A DNA stretch of 60,000 nt from Nymphaea colorata (Eukaryota > Streptophyta > Magnoliopsida > Nymphaeales > Nymphaeaceae). The notes below the pieces were generated by a model. That model had not been told where the DNA came from, did no database searches, and was given only the letters and a program-made list of their open reading frames with translations. This document shows positions 56,806-60,000 of this stretch, piece by piece (the stretch's first letter is position 1; each line of letters opens with the position of its first letter). The translations under genes were made by a program, and so were the position numbers. The stretch lies in NCBI RefSeq assembly GCF_008831285.2, contig NC_045140.1, forward strand, positions 11,096,505 through 11,156,504. The letters run 5' to 3'.

Positions 56806-58920
56806 CCTATATCCTTTGGTCATCCTATTAAATGATGTGGCATTGCATATATTGAGGATCCGGCCACTGGTACCAAAATAGTTTTGAAGCATACTACCCC
56901 ACTATGAGCTTATGGTGGCCTAGTGCCAATGGGGAATTTGAGGAACAAGCTCAATGGGGAATTCTTGGTTGGGTCTTGTTAAGCATCAAATGTATGACCA
57001 TGGTTTGAACAAAGGCTTGTTCAATGTTCGAACTCACTCATATATGTGCACTACTGATTGCCATGAATGCTCAAGCATGTAGCATTCTTGTTTGGAACAC
57101 AAGCTATAATCAGAGGTTTGCATGAGTTCAATATTTTCAGACAAGAGAGGACTTGAATGATCTGAAAAGAGTAAAAAATAATTATCACAACGAAAATAAT
57201 AGACTTGCTTGAGAAGTACCTTAAAAAAATGGCCTCTTGACCATACAAGCTCTAGTTTAGGCGAGATGAACAACTTGCCTAGAGGGCTAAAATTTCATAT
57301 AAATTTTCTGGAACCTAATACCATGGAAGCAGATGTACAACAAAAAAATCAAACAACTTTTGATGGATCATCCATGAACTACAAATTAGGTGCCTGTTGG
57401 ATTCTTAAAGAAACTAAAAAAAAAAAAGGTTGTAACAATAGTAAGACAAGAGAATGATCTACTAAATACAAATGGTGAAAAAACGAACACTCTGATGGAC
57501 ATTTTATGTTCGCTAGAATATCTGGTGCAACCTTGCTGTCCCCCTGATTTTATTACCAAAAACTTGTAGTTGCAACAAAACTATGCAAAAATCAAGATAG
57601 CATGGAATCAAAGGCTGATTTCGTTATAAAATCAAGCTTCAGCAGGTCTATTCCATTCTCTTACAAAATTTAAGGGGACTGAAAGGACCAGGAAGCTTTA
57701 AGACAAGACAATCAGGATTCCTTTGCCGCAAAATTAGCCTCTTTTGTTGGACGAAAAGTATTCACACCAAAACCTTGACACTTAAGCCATTGAGCCTCTC
57801 TTTCTTCCATGTATTAGGGCCTGCCTGAAGTTTCAGGGATTATGGTCAGTAACGTACAAAGAAGTGACTCGGCATCTTCACACCCCTTTCTTTTAGTCCA
57901 AGTCAATGTTGCAAAGACAAAACTTTGGCCATTTGATCTTACAATAACAGTATATTTACAAGTATAATTGTTACATATGCAAGCTGTAGAACAAAAAAAA
58001 AAAAAGTCATCAGGGCTGCTCTCATGCCTGAAGATGTGCATGAGAAAGGGGCTGTAAAATCCCGGCCCTTTACTCGTGCAATCTTATGTCATTTTATGAA
58101 GTGCTGTTTGATGTGAGCAAATGTCATACTGGAATTGGTGAGAAGGGGTCTATGTGATCCCAAACCAGACCAGACGTATAGAAAGATGGAGAGAGAGGGA
58201 GAGGGAGAGAGACTTGTATACCTAGAAGAGTGAAGCCGACCGCCAGTGTGCACAGCCGTTGGCCTTCTTGTCTCAGATGTGTTGTTCCCTAACTCAGACC
58301 GAATGGGGAGAGAGTGATCGGGAGGAGGCAGTCGAAGGGAGAAAAGAGCGGGGGAGGAGAAAGATGGGAGGAATGGAGAAGAGTGTGAGGGAGAGGAGAG
58401 ACAAAGGGGGGAAATGGAAGCCGCTCGAGGGAGAATTTCCCACCCAACTACCACTTGACAGTATTTTTTTAATTTTTCAATAGCATCAAACCTTCGATTA
58501 TGCATCCATCCGATACGAAGTGGCTATATATATATAAATATATATAAGAGGAAGAAAGAGTTGATAAAACCCTTGGTAAGTGACAAAAACTAGTTTTACT
58601 AAAATTAATTACTAAAATAAATTTTTTTACAATCTAACCTTACAAGTATAATCTTATGAATAATTTGGTAAGCACTAAGTTAGTCTTTTTTTTTTACTTA
58701 AATAATACTTTTTAATAAAAAAAATGAATGGCTCTTATAACATGAAAATTTTGATAATAAAAAGATTAAGTTTTTACAAAAATAACGTAAACTAAAACAA
58801 GATTTATATTAAATTAGTGTTTTATAGATATTAAGAGGTTGACATTTTTTAAAACACTTTTTAGCATAAATTCAAGACGTCTAGTTTTTCTCCCTTTCTT
58901 CAATTTTATATATATATATT
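56804..58920. other. Intergenic sequence with C/T-rich patches
   Basis: No recognisable protein. The part 58,180-58,430 is purine-rich (GGGAGAGAGA words), which gives a Ser/Pro/Leu-rich antisense frame at 58,505-58,089 that I do not accept as a gene. From 58,560 to 58,920 the sequence is very AT-rich, with a short (TA)n at about 58,525. Confidence 0.4.
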
Positions 58921-58922
58921 CT

Positions 58923-59492
58923 CTACAACAGATTTTGCCTGCTGTGTCGATACTGGACGATAACAAGGCGATGAGATTCCTTGTTCAATTGTACAAGACC
59001 AGTCCGCCAACATTGACCAAGGATGTGCTCACATTGGTGATTGCTACAAATTAGGGCTTTTCCAACACTGTGGTGCATCTGGCGTCGGAGATGTAGTGAA
59101 AGCCGGACCTGATTGTTTATGTGACCAACAACCAGCTGTGACGGTGGGCAACCGATGTTGATGGTGGCAAGACATCCGATTTGGGGAAAGAAAGCACTGA
59201 CAGTAGCAATACTGTGGACGGCATGTATACGAATGCCGACGATGATGGATGGCATGAGAGGTCCCAATTCGTGGCCCATCAGGAGGATTTGGACACTGTT
59301 GGTGATAAGGAAGAGGAAAGATTGCAAAGGCGAGCCCCCTGCTTCGTTTTCGTCTTGCAACTCCGACGATAGCAGCCCGAAGCTTCTTAACCACAACATC
59401 ATCGGCACGATTTTAGGTTTGGCTCCTTTTTTTCTTTGGTAACTTCCATATTTACATATACGCGTGGGAAACCACCTTGGCTGCCGTTTCAT
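58923..59492 (-). other. Open region of 189 codons, function unknown
   Basis: An ATG-started frame runs for 189 codons on the - strand (MKRQPRWFPTRICKYGSYQR to YRHSRQNLL). The opposite strand also has a plausible but broken reading (ILDDNKAMRFLVQLYKTSPP, later TSDLGKESTDSSNTVDGMYT), with acidic, protein-like composition. I cannot tell which strand, if any, was coding, and I recognise no family. It may be a decayed exon or mobile-element piece. Confidence 0.25.
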
Positions 59493-59542
59493 CTTCTTTG
59501 TCAGTACTTTAGGTAAATTAACATTGCCTAGACCTCAACCCC

Positions 59543-59548
<6 letters not shown>

Positions 59549-59623
<75 letters not shown>
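59549..59623. repeat. (TC)n microsatellite, about 75 bp
   Basis: An uninterrupted CT run, preceded by CCCCCTCTCC. The remaining 380 bp of the window hold nothing I recognise. Confidence 0.98.
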
Positions 59624-59627
<4 letters not shown>

Positions 59628-60000
59628 CTGACCTCTATTTCTCTTGCTGTCAATACCGCCCTGTTAAGGATCAGCTCAAGGATTACCTCTGTTGCATTGA
59701 TATAATTGGACGCACTTCTTCAATTTGTTGGGCTTCATCTTCATCAACCACAATGTAAGTTTCTTACACCTCACAATATTGCTTCTACTTCCTTCAATAC
59801 CTTCTTCTTCTTTTCGTTTACTTTTAAGTAAATGTTATTTTTCTCATTCTTTTTGATGTGGCATGTGATTTTGCTTGTCGTCTTCTTTCCTTTCTCAATT
59901 TTTTCTTGTTTGTAAAGTTACACAATGGCGTGTAAGATATTTCTTGTTGGCACTCTCCATGGAAAGCATGCCAGTGCTTCCTTGTCTCTTTATTGATCTC

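Noticed and set aside
58089-58505. 138-codon Ser/Pro-rich frame on the - strand
   Set aside because: Composition is explained by a purine-rich tract on the + strand; no domain.

Overview
The window looks like nuclear DNA from a seed plant, most likely an angiosperm. It is AT-rich and gene-poor, and it carries plant-type repeats: a Ty3/gypsy chromovirus, plant LINEs with a zf-RVT tail, hAT-like elements with 8-bp target duplications, and remnants of FAR1-type MULE transposase and plant mobile domain genes. It also has long (TA)n and (TC)n runs. I cannot name the species. There are no prokaryotic operons, no CRISPR arrays, and no tRNA or rRNA genes that I can see.

Only one gene looks intact: an intronless L-type lectin receptor-like kinase on the + strand (16,393-18,450). 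Its upstream region (about 15,760-16,180) has a second copy at 3,612-3,990 with no kinase behind it. Together with other matching blocks, this makes 1.2-4.0 kb and 4.6-16.2 kb look like two copies of one duplicated tract. The right copy kept the gene and was expanded by insertions: an hAT-like element at 5.44-5.98 kb, a direct repeat pair at 7.5-8.6 kb, a LINE fragment at 9.1-11.3 kb with a nested 233-bp TG...CA element, and a large inverted repeat at 14.3-15.0 kb.

From 20.9 to 39.8 kb lies a tandem array of three diverged units of an unidentified sequence. The middle unit is split by an 11.0-kb Ty3/gypsy chromovirus on the - strand (26,841-37,866). It has LTRs of about 3.1 kb, a primer binding site for initiator tRNA-Met, gag, protease, RT, RNase H, integrase and a chromodomain. 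Several stops and frameshifts make it non-coding. The two sister units show the uninterrupted insertion site.

From 40 to 46.5 kb there are two degenerate LINEs on the - strand; one is split by a 1.08-kb hAT-like element. They are followed by a broken fragment resembling plastid ribosomal protein L15 (46.6-46.9 kb) and another hAT-like element (47.4-48.6 kb). From 49.2 to 52.6 kb there is an unusual structure: a large imperfect palindrome built from units of about 55 bp, a region with plant mobile domain remains, and a second tandem array of AT-rich units. A FAR1-type transposase remnant (about 54.1-54.4 kb, possibly from 53.0 kb) abuts a probable LTR (about 54.4-55.65 kb). The last 4 kb hold simple repeats and one unidentified open region.

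The kinase would act alone at the plasma membrane. Everything else is best read as layered mobile-element insertions and duplications.
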